Positions 33,277-40,903 of a DNA stretch of 54,478 nt are shown piece after piece. The notes beneath the pieces are model-generated. The model did no database searches. It saw only the letters and a list, made by a program, of their open reading frames with translations, and was not told the DNA's origin. Position numbers and translations under genes: made by a program. The first letter of the stretch is position 1, and every line of letters begins with the position of its first letter. The stretch lies in the NCBI GenBank assembly GCA_036266975.1, contig DATAWZ010000070.1:1-54478 (forward strand), given 5' to 3'. This stretch comes from DATAWZ01 sp036266975. GTDB taxonomy: Bacteria; Actinomycetota; Thermoleophilia; Solirubrobacterales; Solirubrobacteraceae.

Positions 33277-34178
33277 CCGCCGTCGCCGACGACGTAGCGC
33301 AGCGGGCGCCCCTCGCGCAGGCGCTCGAGTTGGTCGGCGACGAGGTCGTAGCCGCGCGCGACCCAGCGCGGCGAGGACCCGCCGACGTGCGGCGTGAGCA
33401 GCAGCCCGGGGGCGTCCCACAGGGTGTGGCCGGGCGGCAGCGGCTCGGGGTCGGTCACGTCGAGCGCCGCCCGCAGTCGCCCGGCCCGCAGCTCGGCCTC
33501 GAGCGCCTCGGTGACGACGACCGGCCCGCGCGCGGCGTTGACGAGCAGCGCGCCGTCGCCCATGCGCGCGAGCATGTCCGCGTCGAGCAGGCCGCGCGTC
33601 TCGTCGGTCAGCGGGACGAGCAGGACGACGACATCGGCGTCTGGCAGCACGCTCGGCAGCTCGGCGATCGCATGGGTCCCGTCGCGGCCCGTGCGGGTGA
33701 CCATCGCGACGTGGCTGCCGAACGGGCCCAGGCGCTCGGCGACCGCCTGCCCGATCGCGCCGGCGCCGACGATCAGCACGCGCGCGTCCTGCAGCTCGCG
33801 GGCCTCGTACATCCGCTCCCAGCGATGGGCGTGCTGGTCGTCGCGGTGCTCGGGCAGGCAGCGGTTGCTGGCCAGGATCACCGCGAGCACCCATTCGGAC
33901 ACGGCGATGTCGTGGACGCCGCCGCCGCGCGCGAGCGTGACGCCCGCCGGGATGCGGCCGGCATAGCGGTCCACGCCCGCGCTCAGCGTCTGCACGAGCC
34001 GCAGGCGGGGCAGGCCGCCGAAGTCCACCTGCTTGCTGCCGACCGGCGGCGGGACGATCACCTCGACCCGATCGGGGTCGTCGCCCGGCTCGCGATCGAA
34101 GCTGACGCGCTTGACCTCGGCGCCCTCGACGGACTGGAGGCGGTCGGCCTCCGCGTGGTCGGGCACCCAGACGAGCAC
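33270..34178 (-). CDS. D-isomer-specific 2-hydroxyacid dehydrogenase
   Basis: 302 residues, NAD(P)-dependent interconversion of 2-oxo and 2-hydroxy acids. Rossmann motif VLIVGAGAIGQAVAERL (about 138), substrate Arg in LLVNAARGPVV (about 226), and the acid/base pair Glu/His, the His in LTPHVGGSSPRW (about 275). GVHDIAVSEWVLA is also typical. I chose GTG 34178 (MLVWVPDHAEAD); longer frames shadow the TMEM175-type gene. It ends tail-to-tail over the indolepyruvate oxidoreductase stop. The substrate could be an aromatic 2-oxo acid given its neighbour (inference). Confidence 0.88.
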   Translation of the reverse strand: MLVWVPDHAEADRLQSVEGAEVKRVSFDREPGDDPDRVEVIVPPPVGSKQVDFGGLPRLRLVQTLSAGVDRYAGRIPAGVTLARGGGVHDIAVSEWVLAVILASNRCLPEHRDDQHAHRWERMYEARELQDARVLIVGAGAIGQAVAERLGPFGSHVAMVTRTGRDGTHAIAELPSVLPDADVVVLLVPLTDETRGLLDADMLARMGDGALLVNAARGPVVVTEALEAELRAGRLRAALDVTDPEPLPPGHTLWDAPGLLLTPHVGGSSPRWVARGYDLVADQLERLREGRPLRYVVGDGGY

Positions 34179-34236
34179 TCCCCGGAGCCTATCGGCGCTT
34201 CGAGGAGTCCGGGGTACGGCAGCGAACCCCGCGGAG

Positions 34237-34892
34237 ATGAGCCCCGGACGGCTGGAGGCGTTCTCGGACGGCGTCATCGCCGTGGCGATCACGCTGCTCG
34301 TGCTCGACCTGCGCGTGCCCGCGCCGGCGGACACGCACCATCTCGCACACTCGCTCGGCGGCGAGTGGCCGAGCTTCGCGGCCTACGTCACCTCGTTCGT
34401 CACGATCGGGATCATCTGGATCAACCACCACGCGATGATCGGGCGGCTGCCTGTGCCCCGAATGGGGTACGCCACGTCGACCACACGATCCTGCTGCTCA
34501 ACCTCGCGCTGCTGCTGTGCATCGGGGTGCTCCCGTTCGCGACGTCGCTCCTCGCCTCCTACCTGCGCTCGGGCCACGGCCAAGGGCTCGCCGCCGCGAT
34601 CTACGGCGGCGCGTTCCTGCTGATGTCGATCGCCTTCTCAGCGCTGAACCGGCACATCCTGTTCGAGAAGGCCCACATGCTGCGCGGCGAGCTCACGCTC
34701 GAGCAGCGGCGCAAGATCATCACCCGCGGCGTGGTCGGGCTGCTCCCCTACGTGCTCGCCACCGCGCTCGCGCCGGTGTCGCCTTACGCGACGCTCGCCA
34801 TCTGCGCCGTCGTGGCCGGCTTCTACGCGCTGCCACTCGCGAGCGGCGGAGACGTCGACCCGCTCATGGCCGGCGGCGGATCAGGGCACTGA
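34237..34892 (+). pseudogene. TMEM175/DUF1211-family K+ channel gene, split by a 20-bp insertion
   Basis: Starts MSPGRLEAFSDGVIAVAITL, the FSD motif of TMEM175 helix 1, and continues in frame to IIWINHHAMIGRL. At 34450 the frame changes; the second frame gives RHVDHTILLLNLALLLCIG and the remaining helices, ending PLMAGGGSGH. Removing bases 34450-34469 joins the halves as HHAMIGRL-RHVDHTILL, the exact length and sequence expected of the family. Intact, it would be about 211 residues with six membrane helices, a leak K+ channel. As it stands translation runs out of frame. The 3' end overlaps the convergent TetR gene by 29 bp. Confidence 0.85.
34450..34469 (+). mobile_element. 20-bp palindromic insertion, copy 3 of the dispersed element
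   Basis: CCTGTGCCCCGAATGGGGTA, inserted between the CTG and CGC codons of the TMEM175-type gene. 17 nt are identical to 9784-9800 and 15 nt to the minus strand at 16020-16034. No target duplication can be seen with certainty, and the exact ends may be shifted by a base or two. It could be a miniature element moved by an enzyme encoded elsewhere. Confidence 0.6.
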
Positions 34893-35451
34893 GCTCGGCC
34901 CGGGTCGCCGGCCAGGGGTCGCCGCCCGACCCGCTCGCGCGCGGCTCGACGGCGAGGCCCAGCGCCAGGCCGCGCATCGCGTGCAGGGCGACGGCCAGGC
35001 GCGGGCGGAAGGCCTCGGGGCCGAGGTCGGGCGGCGCCAATCCGAGCAGGACGTCGGCGAGGGCGCGATTGACCCGAGCCTCGATCGGCACCATCCTGGC
35101 GTACAACCCCTCGTCTTCGGCCGCGGCCAACCACCCCTTGACCCAAACCGTGAACAGCTCGCCGCAGAAGAAGCGCCACAGGGCATCGAGCAGCGCGTCC
35201 GTGTCGCCGGCGGTCCCGGCCACGTCGGCGCGCAGGGCTTCGGTGCCGGCGCGGCTGGCGTCGTCCAGCGCGGCGGCGACGAGCTCCAGGCGCGAGGGGA
35301 AGTGGTGCGCCAGCGCGCCGAGCGAGACCCCGGCGCTCGACGCGACGCGGCGGGTGGTCGTCGCGCGATAGCCCTGCTCGGCGATGCAGCGGATCGTCGC
35401 GTCGAGCAGCAGCCGGCGCGTGTGGGCGAGGCGCTCGGCCTGGGTGGGCAT
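34864..35451 (-). CDS. TetR-family transcriptional regulator
   Basis: 195 residues. HTH at about 12-56: RRLLLDATIRCIAEQGYRAT, TTRRVASSAGVSLGALAHHF. C-terminal ligand domain is helical with LWRFFCGELFTVWVKGWLAAAEDEGLY. Start ATG 35451; a palindromic operator lies 13 bp upstream. Divergent from the crotonase at 35519, which it probably represses. Its end overlaps the broken TMEM175-type gene. Confidence 0.92.
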   Translation of the reverse strand: MPTQAERLAHTRRLLLDATIRCIAEQGYRATTTRRVASSAGVSLGALAHHFPSRLELVAAALDDASRAGTEALRADVAGTAGDTDALLDALWRFFCGELFTVWVKGWLAAAEDEGLYARMVPIEARVNRALADVLLGLAPPDLGPEAFRPRLAVALHAMRGLALGLAVEPRASGSGGDPWPATRAELSALIRRRP

Positions 35452-35463
35452 CGCGCGCTATGC

Positions 35464-35483
35464 TACCGATCACGTGACCGGTA
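35464..35483. promoter_or_regulatory. Palindromic TetR operator between tetR and crotonase genes
   Basis: TACCGATCACGTGACCGGTA, symmetrical at all but one base pair, centre CACGTG. It lies between the two divergent genes. The longest crotonase start (GTG 35474) would lie inside it, which is a reason to prefer the downstream start at 35519. Confidence 0.75.
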
Positions 35484-35518
35484 TTTCCGTTGAGCAGGTC
35501 GCCCAGAGGCGCAGCGGC

Positions 35519-36274
35519 GTGCGCGTCGAGGAGCCCGCCGAGGGCGTGCGCCTGCTCGTCCTCGACCGCCCCGCCCAGCGCAACGCGCTCGACGCGGGGG
35601 TGATCGGGACGCTCCTGGAGGAGCTCGGGCGCGTCGGCGAGGACGCCTCGGTGCGCGCGCTCGTGCTGCACGGCGCGGGCGGCGCGTTCAGCGCCGGCGC
35701 GGACTTCGGCGGGATCGACTTCCGGGGCCTGCGGCGCGAGGAGATCGAGCCGGTCATGCGCGCGGTGCTGCCGCTCGGGCAGCTGCTCTACGACGTGCCG
35801 CAGCCGACGATCGCCGCGATCAGCGGCCCGGTGGCCGGCGGCGCGCTCGGCCTGGCCCTCGCCTGTGACGTGCGCATCGGCGGGCCCGACGCGAGCTTCC
35901 TGTCCCCCTTCATCCACATGGGCCTCGTGCCCGACTGCGGCGCGACCTGGCTGATGCCGCGCCTGGCCGGCGAGGGGCGCGCGCTGGAGCTGATGCTCGG
36001 CGGGCGGCCGATCGGCGCCGCGGCGGCCGAGCGCGCGGGCCTGCTCACGCGCGTGGAGAACGACCCGCTCGCCGAGGCGCTCGAGCTCGCGCGCACGCTC
36101 GCCCGACGCCCGCCGCAGGCCGTGCGGCTGACCAAGCGCCTGGTGCGCGAGGCCGGCGGCGGCGACCTGCGCGCGGCGATCGAGCGCGAGGCGGTCGCCC
36201 AGGCGCAGGCGTTCGCCGGCGCGGAGTTCGAGGCCGGCTTCGAAGGCTGGCGCGACAACCGGCGGCCGGACTGA
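35519..36274 (+). CDS. Enoyl-CoA hydratase/isomerase family protein
   Basis: 251 residues from GTG 35519 (MRVEEPAEGVRLLVLDRPAQRNALD), with AGAGG 9 nt upstream; the longer start GTG 35474 lies within the operator. Oxyanion-hole motifs: GGAFSAGADFGGIDF (about 58) and ISGPVAGGALGLALACDVRI (about 102); then FIHMGLVPDCGATWLMPRLAG, with Asp where hydratases have Glu. TRLTKRLVREAGGGDL is the typical helix 9 segment. Likely acts on an acyl-CoA that also controls the divergent TetR protein. It ends 3 bp from the next, convergent crotonase. Confidence 0.9.
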   Translation: MRVEEPAEGVRLLVLDRPAQRNALDAGVIGTLLEELGRVGEDASVRALVLHGAGGAFSAGADFGGIDFRGLRREEIEPVMRAVLPLGQLLYDVPQPTIAAISGPVAGGALGLALACDVRIGGPDASFLSPFIHMGLVPDCGATWLMPRLAGEGRALELMLGGRPIGAAAAERAGLLTRVENDPLAEALELARTLARRPPQAVRLTKRLVREAGGGDLRAAIEREAVAQAQAFAGAEFEAGFEGWRDNRRPD

Positions 36275-36277
36275 GGC

Positions 36278-37036
36278 TCAGCCGAACGACCCGTGCCGGC
36301 CCTCGCCGGCGCGGAAGCGCTCCAGGCCCGCCCGCACCTCCTGCAGCGCGCGTAGCCCGTGCTCGAACTCGACGGCGAGCGCCGCCTGCTCGTCCAGGCC
36401 GTCCTGCTCGAGCAGCGACAGGCGGTCCCCGCGCATGCACGTCTGCGGGAAACGCGCGAGCTCGTGGGCGAGGGCCTCGGCCGCGGCGCGCGACTCGCCG
36501 ACCGGAACGACGCGGTTGACGAGACCCATCGCGAGTGCCTCCTCGGCGTCCACGGGGCGGCCGGTGAGGATCAGGTCCATCGCGCGGCTGACGCCGATCA
36601 GCCGCGGCAGGCGCACGGTGCCCCCGTCGATCAGCGGCACGCCCCAGCGCCGGCAGAACACGCCGAGCACGGCGTCCTGCTCGGCGACGCGCAGGTCGCA
36701 CCAGATGGCCAATTCGAGCCCGCCGGCCACCGCGTGCCCGGCGATCGCGGCGATCACCGGCTTGGACAGGCGCATTCGCGAGGGGCCCATCGGCCCGTCG
36801 CCCTGCCGGTCCACGCGGTTTCCCCGCTGCTCGCCGATCGCCTTCAGGTCGGCCCCGGCGCAGAACACTCCGCCCTCGCCGTGCAGCACGGCGACCGCCG
36901 ACTCTTCGTCGGCGTCGAAGGCGCGGAAGGCCTCGGCCAGCGCCTGCGCAGTCTCGCCGTCGACCGCGTTGCGAACCGCGGGCCGGTGCAGCAGCACGGT
37001 CGTGACCGGTCCGTCGCGCTCGACGCGAACGCTCAT
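36278..37036 (-). CDS. Enoyl-CoA hydratase/isomerase family protein
   Basis: 252 residues, crotonase fold: GGVFCAGADLKAIGEQRG (about 55), AIAGHAVAGGLELAIWCDLRVA (about 96) and FCRRWGVPLIDGGTVRLPRLIG (about 127), a segment common in the EchA-type subgroup. Start ATG 37036 overlaps the TetR stop (ATGA), so it is the third gene of a crotonase-tetR-crotonase operon controlled by the operator at 38535. Confidence 0.92.
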   Translation of the reverse strand: MSVRVERDGPVTTVLLHRPAVRNAVDGETAQALAEAFRAFDADEESAVAVLHGEGGVFCAGADLKAIGEQRGNRVDRQGDGPMGPSRMRLSKPVIAAIAGHAVAGGLELAIWCDLRVAEQDAVLGVFCRRWGVPLIDGGTVRLPRLIGVSRAMDLILTGRPVDAEEALAMGLVNRVVPVGESRAAAEALAHELARFPQTCMRGDRLSLLEQDGLDEQAALAVEFEHGLRALQEVRAGLERFRAGEGRHGSFG

Positions 37037-37620
37037 GGCGCCCCCAGCGCGCGGCGGATGAACGCACGCAGCGAGTGCAGGATGTGCTCGACCTCAGGTG
37101 GGCGGCCGGCGAGCGGCGAGAGAGGCCCGACGAGCGCCTCCCCCACCCCGCCGACGAGCGCCGCGGCCATCAGCTCGGCGTCCTGCGCGGGCAGCTCGCC
37201 CGCGGCCACCCCCTCGGCGATGAGCTCGGCGATCAGTCCCGCGTAGCGGCGACGGTAGTGCAGCCGCTCGGCGTCGACCAACGGGTGCACCGGCTCGGCG
37301 ATCAGCGCCCAGGCCAGCCGCGGGCGGCGCAGCGCGCGCTCGGCGAAGGTGAGGACCATCGCCTCGATCCGCTCGACCGTGCCGGCGTCGGGGACGTCGG
37401 CCCCACGCGCGGCGGCGAGCTCGCGCTCGTAGGCGTCGCGCGCGTGCTCGCACAGCAGCTCGGCCTTGGAGGAGAAGTGGCGGTAGAGCGTGCCGGTGGC
37501 CAGGCCCGAGCGGCGCGCGACGGCGAGCACCGACGCGGCGCCGTAGCCGCCCTGCTCGACCACGTCGGTCGCGGCGCGCAACAGGCGCTCGCGCGTGCTC
37601 AGCGAGGCGAGCGCGCTCAT
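37033..37620 (-). CDS. TetR-family transcriptional regulator
   Basis: 195 residues. HTH at about 10-54: RERLLRAATDVVEQGGYGAA, VLAVARRSGLATGTLYRHFSSKAELL. C-terminal helices include MVLTFAERALRRPRLAWALIAEPV, which resembles acyl-CoA-responsive TetR proteins. Start ATG 37620 overlaps the upstream crotonase stop and its own stop overlaps the following crotonase start, 4 bp each. Placed inside the operon it likely controls through the palindrome at 38535-38550. Confidence 0.92.
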   Translation of the reverse strand: MSALASLSTRERLLRAATDVVEQGGYGAASVLAVARRSGLATGTLYRHFSSKAELLCEHARDAYERELAAARGADVPDAGTVERIEAMVLTFAERALRRPRLAWALIAEPVHPLVDAERLHYRRRYAGLIAELIAEGVAAGELPAQDAELMAAALVGGVGEALVGPLSPLAGRPPEVEHILHSLRAFIRRALGAP

Positions 37621-38534
37621 CCCTTGAAGGTCGAGGGGCCGTAGTCGCCGAACGGCTCGTCGCGCTCGCGCACGGCGGCGCGGAAGCCGGCCTCGGCCGC
37701 GCGCTGCTGGAAGGCGTAGCCCTCGGCGGTGTGGCGGCCGATCCCGTCGAACACGGTCCCGAGGACCTGCGTGGCGTGCAGCCCCTGGGCGTGCAGCGAG
37801 GTGTTGACGAGCAGCTTGTGCATCTGCAGCTGGTTCTTGGGCACGCGGGCGATCCGCCCGAGCAGGATCTCGGTGCGCTCGTCGAGCGCGGCCGGCGGCG
37901 GGGCCTCGATGGCCAGCCCCCATTCCAGCGCCTCGGTGCCCGACAGGCAGTCGCCGGTGAACAGCAGGCGCTTGGCCCGCTGGGCGCCGATCCGATGCGC
38001 CCACAGCGAGGTCGTCGGCGTCCCCCACACACGCGCAGGCGGGTAGCCGATCTTCGCGTCGGCGGCGATGAGCAGCAGGTCCGAGCACAGCGCCATGTCG
38101 GTGCCGCCGGCGACGCAGAAGCCGTGCACCTTGCACACGACCGGCGTGGTGCAGTTGGCCAGCGTCATGAAGCCGCGGACGTTGCGGCTCATCATCGCGA
38201 AGTCGACCATCGGGTCCCAGGCGCGGCTCGGGTCGTGGTTGGCGACCATCACCGCCTGGTCGAGCGGCGAGCCCGGCGGCGCGAGCTCGGGCTCGTCATC
38301 GCCCAGGCGCCCGGAGCGCTCGGCGCTCTCGACCAGGTCGTAGCCGCCGCAGAAGCCCTTGCCGTTGCCGGACAGGCAGATCACGTGCACCTCGGGGTCC
38401 AGGTCGGCGCGCTCCACGCACCGCTCGAGCTCGCTGATCAGGCGCCGGGTGATCCCGTTGCCGCGCTCGGGGCGGTCGAGCGTGATGCGCGCGATGCGGT
38501 CCTGGACGGCGTAGGTGACGGTCTGCAGGTCCAT
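37617..38534 (-). CDS. Enoyl-CoA hydratase/isomerase family protein, long type
   Basis: 305 residues. Oxyanion-hole motifs: GKGFCGGYDLVESAE (about 58) and VHGFCVAGGTDMALCSDLLLIA (about 136). The C-terminus RERDEPFGDYGPSTFKG matches that of the crotonase at 17565-18452; the two proteins are paralogues and both associate with a TetR gene and palindromic operator. Start ATG 38534 lies directly at the edge of the operator, so its message has a very short leader. Substrate unknown. Confidence 0.9.
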   Translation of the reverse strand: MDLQTVTYAVQDRIARITLDRPERGNGITRRLISELERCVERADLDPEVHVICLSGNGKGFCGGYDLVESAERSGRLGDDEPELAPPGSPLDQAVMVANHDPSRAWDPMVDFAMMSRNVRGFMTLANCTTPVVCKVHGFCVAGGTDMALCSDLLLIAADAKIGYPPARVWGTPTTSLWAHRIGAQRAKRLLFTGDCLSGTEALEWGLAIEAPPPAALDERTEILLGRIARVPKNQLQMHKLLVNTSLHAQGLHATQVLGTVFDGIGRHTAEGYAFQQRAAEAGFRAAVRERDEPFGDYGPSTFKG

Positions 38535-38550
38535 GTGAATCCTGATTCAC
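38535..38550. promoter_or_regulatory. TetR operator before crotonase-tetR-crotonase operon
   Basis: GTGAATC-CT-GATTCAC, perfect 7-bp arms, immediately adjacent to ATG 38534. The TGAATC/GATTCA type is common for TetR regulators of acyl-CoA genes. Confidence 0.8.
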
Positions 38551-38668
38551 GGGGAACGATACAGCTCCGCGCGCGCCGGTTGCTCGCTTGTCGTCCATAT
38601 CGAACGCAAAGCCAGCACGCGGCGACGCCCGCCGGCTACGCTCACGAACGTTCGAGAGAGCGGAAGCG

Positions 38669-39049
38669 ATGAGCATCGCCTTCGACCCGACGGACCCCGC
38701 GCCGGCCGACGACGAGGGGATCGTGATCTCCCACGCCGGCGACACGCTGTTCGCGTACGCGCCGACGCGCGCGGCGCTCGACGCGGCGACGGACGCGATC
38801 CGGCGGGTGCTCGAGGCCCACGACGTCCCGATCGACCTCATCGAGCGACGCTGGGACGAGGAGCAGGACGAGTGGGTCCCGCTCGACCGGCCTGCGGGGC
38901 ACGGCGGCGCTCGCGGACCCGAGGTGACCCGCACGATGGTCGCGACCGCGGGGCGCGCGGTCGAGCGCTCGTTCGTGGAGTCGATCCTCGCGGACGCGCG
39001 GCGCCGCGGGCTGCAGTGCAGCGTCTTCGCCGGCGGCGGCGTGCCCTGA
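38669..39049 (+). CDS. Hypothetical protein, 126 residues
   Basis: Start ATG 38669 with GAGAGCGGAAG 3-13 nt upstream. No signal peptide or membrane helix. The middle looks like a small alpha/beta fold (GIVISHAGDTLFAYAPTRAALDAATDAIRRVLEAHDVP) followed by an acidic, Trp-containing segment (ERRWDEEQDEWVPLD) and a conserved-looking C-terminus (VERSFVESILADARRRGLQCSVFAGGG). Family not recognised. It lies between a divergent crotonase operon and the secreted protein gene; a 10-bp palindrome CGAACGTTCG at 38645 precedes it. Confidence 0.7.
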   Translation: MSIAFDPTDPAPADDEGIVISHAGDTLFAYAPTRAALDAATDAIRRVLEAHDVPIDLIERRWDEEQDEWVPLDRPAGHGGARGPEVTRTMVATAGRAVERSFVESILADARRRGLQCSVFAGGGVP

Positions 39050-39093
39050 GCACCCTGCGCGACTTTCTCCGACCGCAGGCGTTGTCTTGGGGC

Positions 39094-40785
39094 ATGCGCG
39101 ACATTCACAGACGGTGCGGTTGGATTTCGCTCGCCGCGGCGAGCCTGATCGCCGGCGGCGCCGGCGCGACGGCCACGGCCGCGATCGCCCAGACGAACAC
39201 GACTCCCGGCCGCGTGGCCTTCTCGCTCAACGGCGGCTCGGTGCTCGACGACGTCGACGGCGGCGCGATCGGCGGCAGCCTCGCCCTGCCCAACGATGAG
39301 GTCGTGCTCGCGGGGGGAACCGTCGCGCAGAGCTCCTCGTTCGTCGTGGCCGAGCTCGAGCAGAACGGCACGCTCGACCCATCCTTCGGCAAGGGCGGGA
39401 TTGCGCGGGTGAACGTCCCGATCAGCGTGCTGGACGTGCTGCGCGAGCCGGACGGCAAGTTGCTGGTCGTCGGCGGCGGCAAGGCCGCCTCGCCCCTGAA
39501 TCTTCCCGCGCTGGAAGTCGTGCGCCTGAACTCGAACGGCTCGCTCGACACCACCTACGCCAGCGACGGCGTGGCCACGACCGCCCTACAGGAGGGCTGC
39601 GCATGCTCGAACGCGGTGGTCACGCCGCAGGGCGAGCTGCTGCTCGTCGGCGCGACCGGCTCGGACTCGCCCGCCGTCGCCCACAACCCCAACGCGCCGT
39701 CGAACTTCCGCTGGGCGCTGCAGGAGCTGACCGGCGCGGGCACCGCGGACGCCTCATTCGGGACCAACGGCGTGGCCACGATCGGCTCCGGCAACGCGGT
39801 GGGGACCTCGGTCGCCCAGCTCGCCGACGGCGAGATCATCACCGACGGCCAGGTCGGGCAGCCGGCCAAGCTGACCCTCGCCGCACTGACGCCGACGGGC
39901 GCCGAGGACCCCGCCTACGCCGGAGGCAACCCGGTGACCGCGTCGCTGCCCGGGTCGTTCGACATGCTCGTCCAGCCCGACGGCACGGTCACGCTCGTGT
40001 CCGACACGACGAAGGCCCTCGCGCGCTACACGCCCCAGGGCACCCTCGACACGAGCTTCGGCAGCAACGGCCAGGTGACCGTCCCGTACGGGGGCGGCCG
40101 ACTCCTCGCCGGCCCGGGCTCGGACGTCCTGTACGTGAGCTCGCCGCAGGGTCTCGCGGCGCTCGACGGCTCCCCGCGCCAGCGGACGCTCTCCGTCGAG
40201 GGAATCACCTCGACCGGGACCGTCGACCCGGCGCAGCCCGCGACCACGCTCGCGCTGCCCTTCGGTGGCGGCAGCGCCGGCGGGCCGCTGAACGCGAACA
40301 GCTTCGACGGCGCGCTGCTGCGGCGCTCGGACGGCTCCTACCTGGCGGTCGGGACGGTCGGGGTCGCCGACGTCGTCGACAACCTCGCCGACGGCTACTC
40401 GATCTACGACTTCGCCGCCGCGGCGTTCACCCCGAGCCTCGCGCCGGACCCGACCTTCGGCACGACGCCGCCCGCGCTGCGCGTCAGCGCTCGCGTTCCC
40501 TCCCAGCGCCGCGCGGGAGTCCTGCGCGAGCGCGGGGTGCGGGTGAGCATCAACGCGTCGGCGGCCGGGCTGGCGCAGGTCACGGTGCGCAGCGCCAAGG
40601 GCGTCATCGCCCAGGGCGTCCCGTCGATCTTGAGGACCGGCGCCCGCTCGCAGTTCATCCCGCTGACCAAGCTCGGCCGGCGCCTGCTCGAGGCGGGCCA
40701 CTCGCCGTCGGTGACCGTTCGCGTCACCGCGCGCGATCTGTCCGCGGTTAGCAGGAGCGCGAGCGCGCGGGGCCGGATCCGCTAA
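39094..40785 (+). CDS. Secreted delta-60 repeat protein
   Basis: 563 residues. Signal peptide (RRCGWISLAAASLIAGGAGATATAAIAQ, cleavage about 32). From about 60 to 470 are repeats of the delta-60/beta-propeller type, each with a G-x-LDxSFGxxG motif: NGTLDPSFGKGGIARV, NGSLDTTYASDGVATT, GTADASFGTNGVATI, GTLDTSFGSNGQVTV, APDPTFGTTP. A C-terminal domain of about 90 residues (RERGVRVSINASAAGLAQVTVRS) is an immunoglobulin-like tail found in Solirubrobacter-type secreted proteins. Start ATG 39094. Role unknown; probably extracellular or wall-associated. Confidence 0.8.
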   Translation: MRDIHRRCGWISLAAASLIAGGAGATATAAIAQTNTTPGRVAFSLNGGSVLDDVDGGAIGGSLALPNDEVVLAGGTVAQSSSFVVAELEQNGTLDPSFGKGGIARVNVPISVLDVLREPDGKLLVVGGGKAASPLNLPALEVVRLNSNGSLDTTYASDGVATTALQEGCACSNAVVTPQGELLLVGATGSDSPAVAHNPNAPSNFRWALQELTGAGTADASFGTNGVATIGSGNAVGTSVAQLADGEIITDGQVGQPAKLTLAALTPTGAEDPAYAGGNPVTASLPGSFDMLVQPDGTVTLVSDTTKALARYTPQGTLDTSFGSNGQVTVPYGGGRLLAGPGSDVLYVSSPQGLAALDGSPRQRTLSVEGITSTGTVDPAQPATTLALPFGGGSAGGPLNANSFDGALLRRSDGSYLAVGTVGVADVVDNLADGYSIYDFAAAAFTPSLAPDPTFGTTPPALRVSARVPSQRRAGVLRERGVRVSINASAAGLAQVTVRSAKGVIAQGVPSILRTGARSQFIPLTKLGRRLLEAGHSPSVTVRVTARDLSAVSRSASARGRIR

Positions 40786-40840
40786 CGGCGGGCGCCCGGC
40801 GCCGTCGCCGGTGCAGGCGAGCCGTCGGGCGTCAGATGAA

Positions 40841-40860
40841 GAGACGGTCTTAACCGTCTC
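40841..40860. terminator. Inverted repeat before the HlyD-type gene
   Basis: GAGACGGT-CTTA-ACCGTCTC, perfect 8-bp arms, 55 bp after the delta-60 stop and 44 bp before the adaptor start. Either a terminator or an operator for the adaptor; the short loop suits both. Confidence 0.5.
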
Positions 40861-40903
40861 AGACGGCGTTCACACACCTTGCCGGTTCTCTGGAGGGGTC
40901 GCC

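Noticed and set aside
33888..33899. CCCATTCGG in the 2-hydroxyacid dehydrogenase gene as element copy
   Set aside because: It codes the conserved SEWVL motif and lacks the GGGG arm.
34864..34892. Overlap of TMEM175-type and TetR genes as an assembly fault
   Set aside because: Both C-termini look natural and short convergent overlaps occur elsewhere in the window (33270-33276).
38645..38654. CGAACGTTCG palindrome as a LexA (SOS) box
   Set aside because: Actinobacterial SOS boxes have CGAAC and GTTCG separated by four bases; here they are directly joined, and the downstream gene has no repair features.
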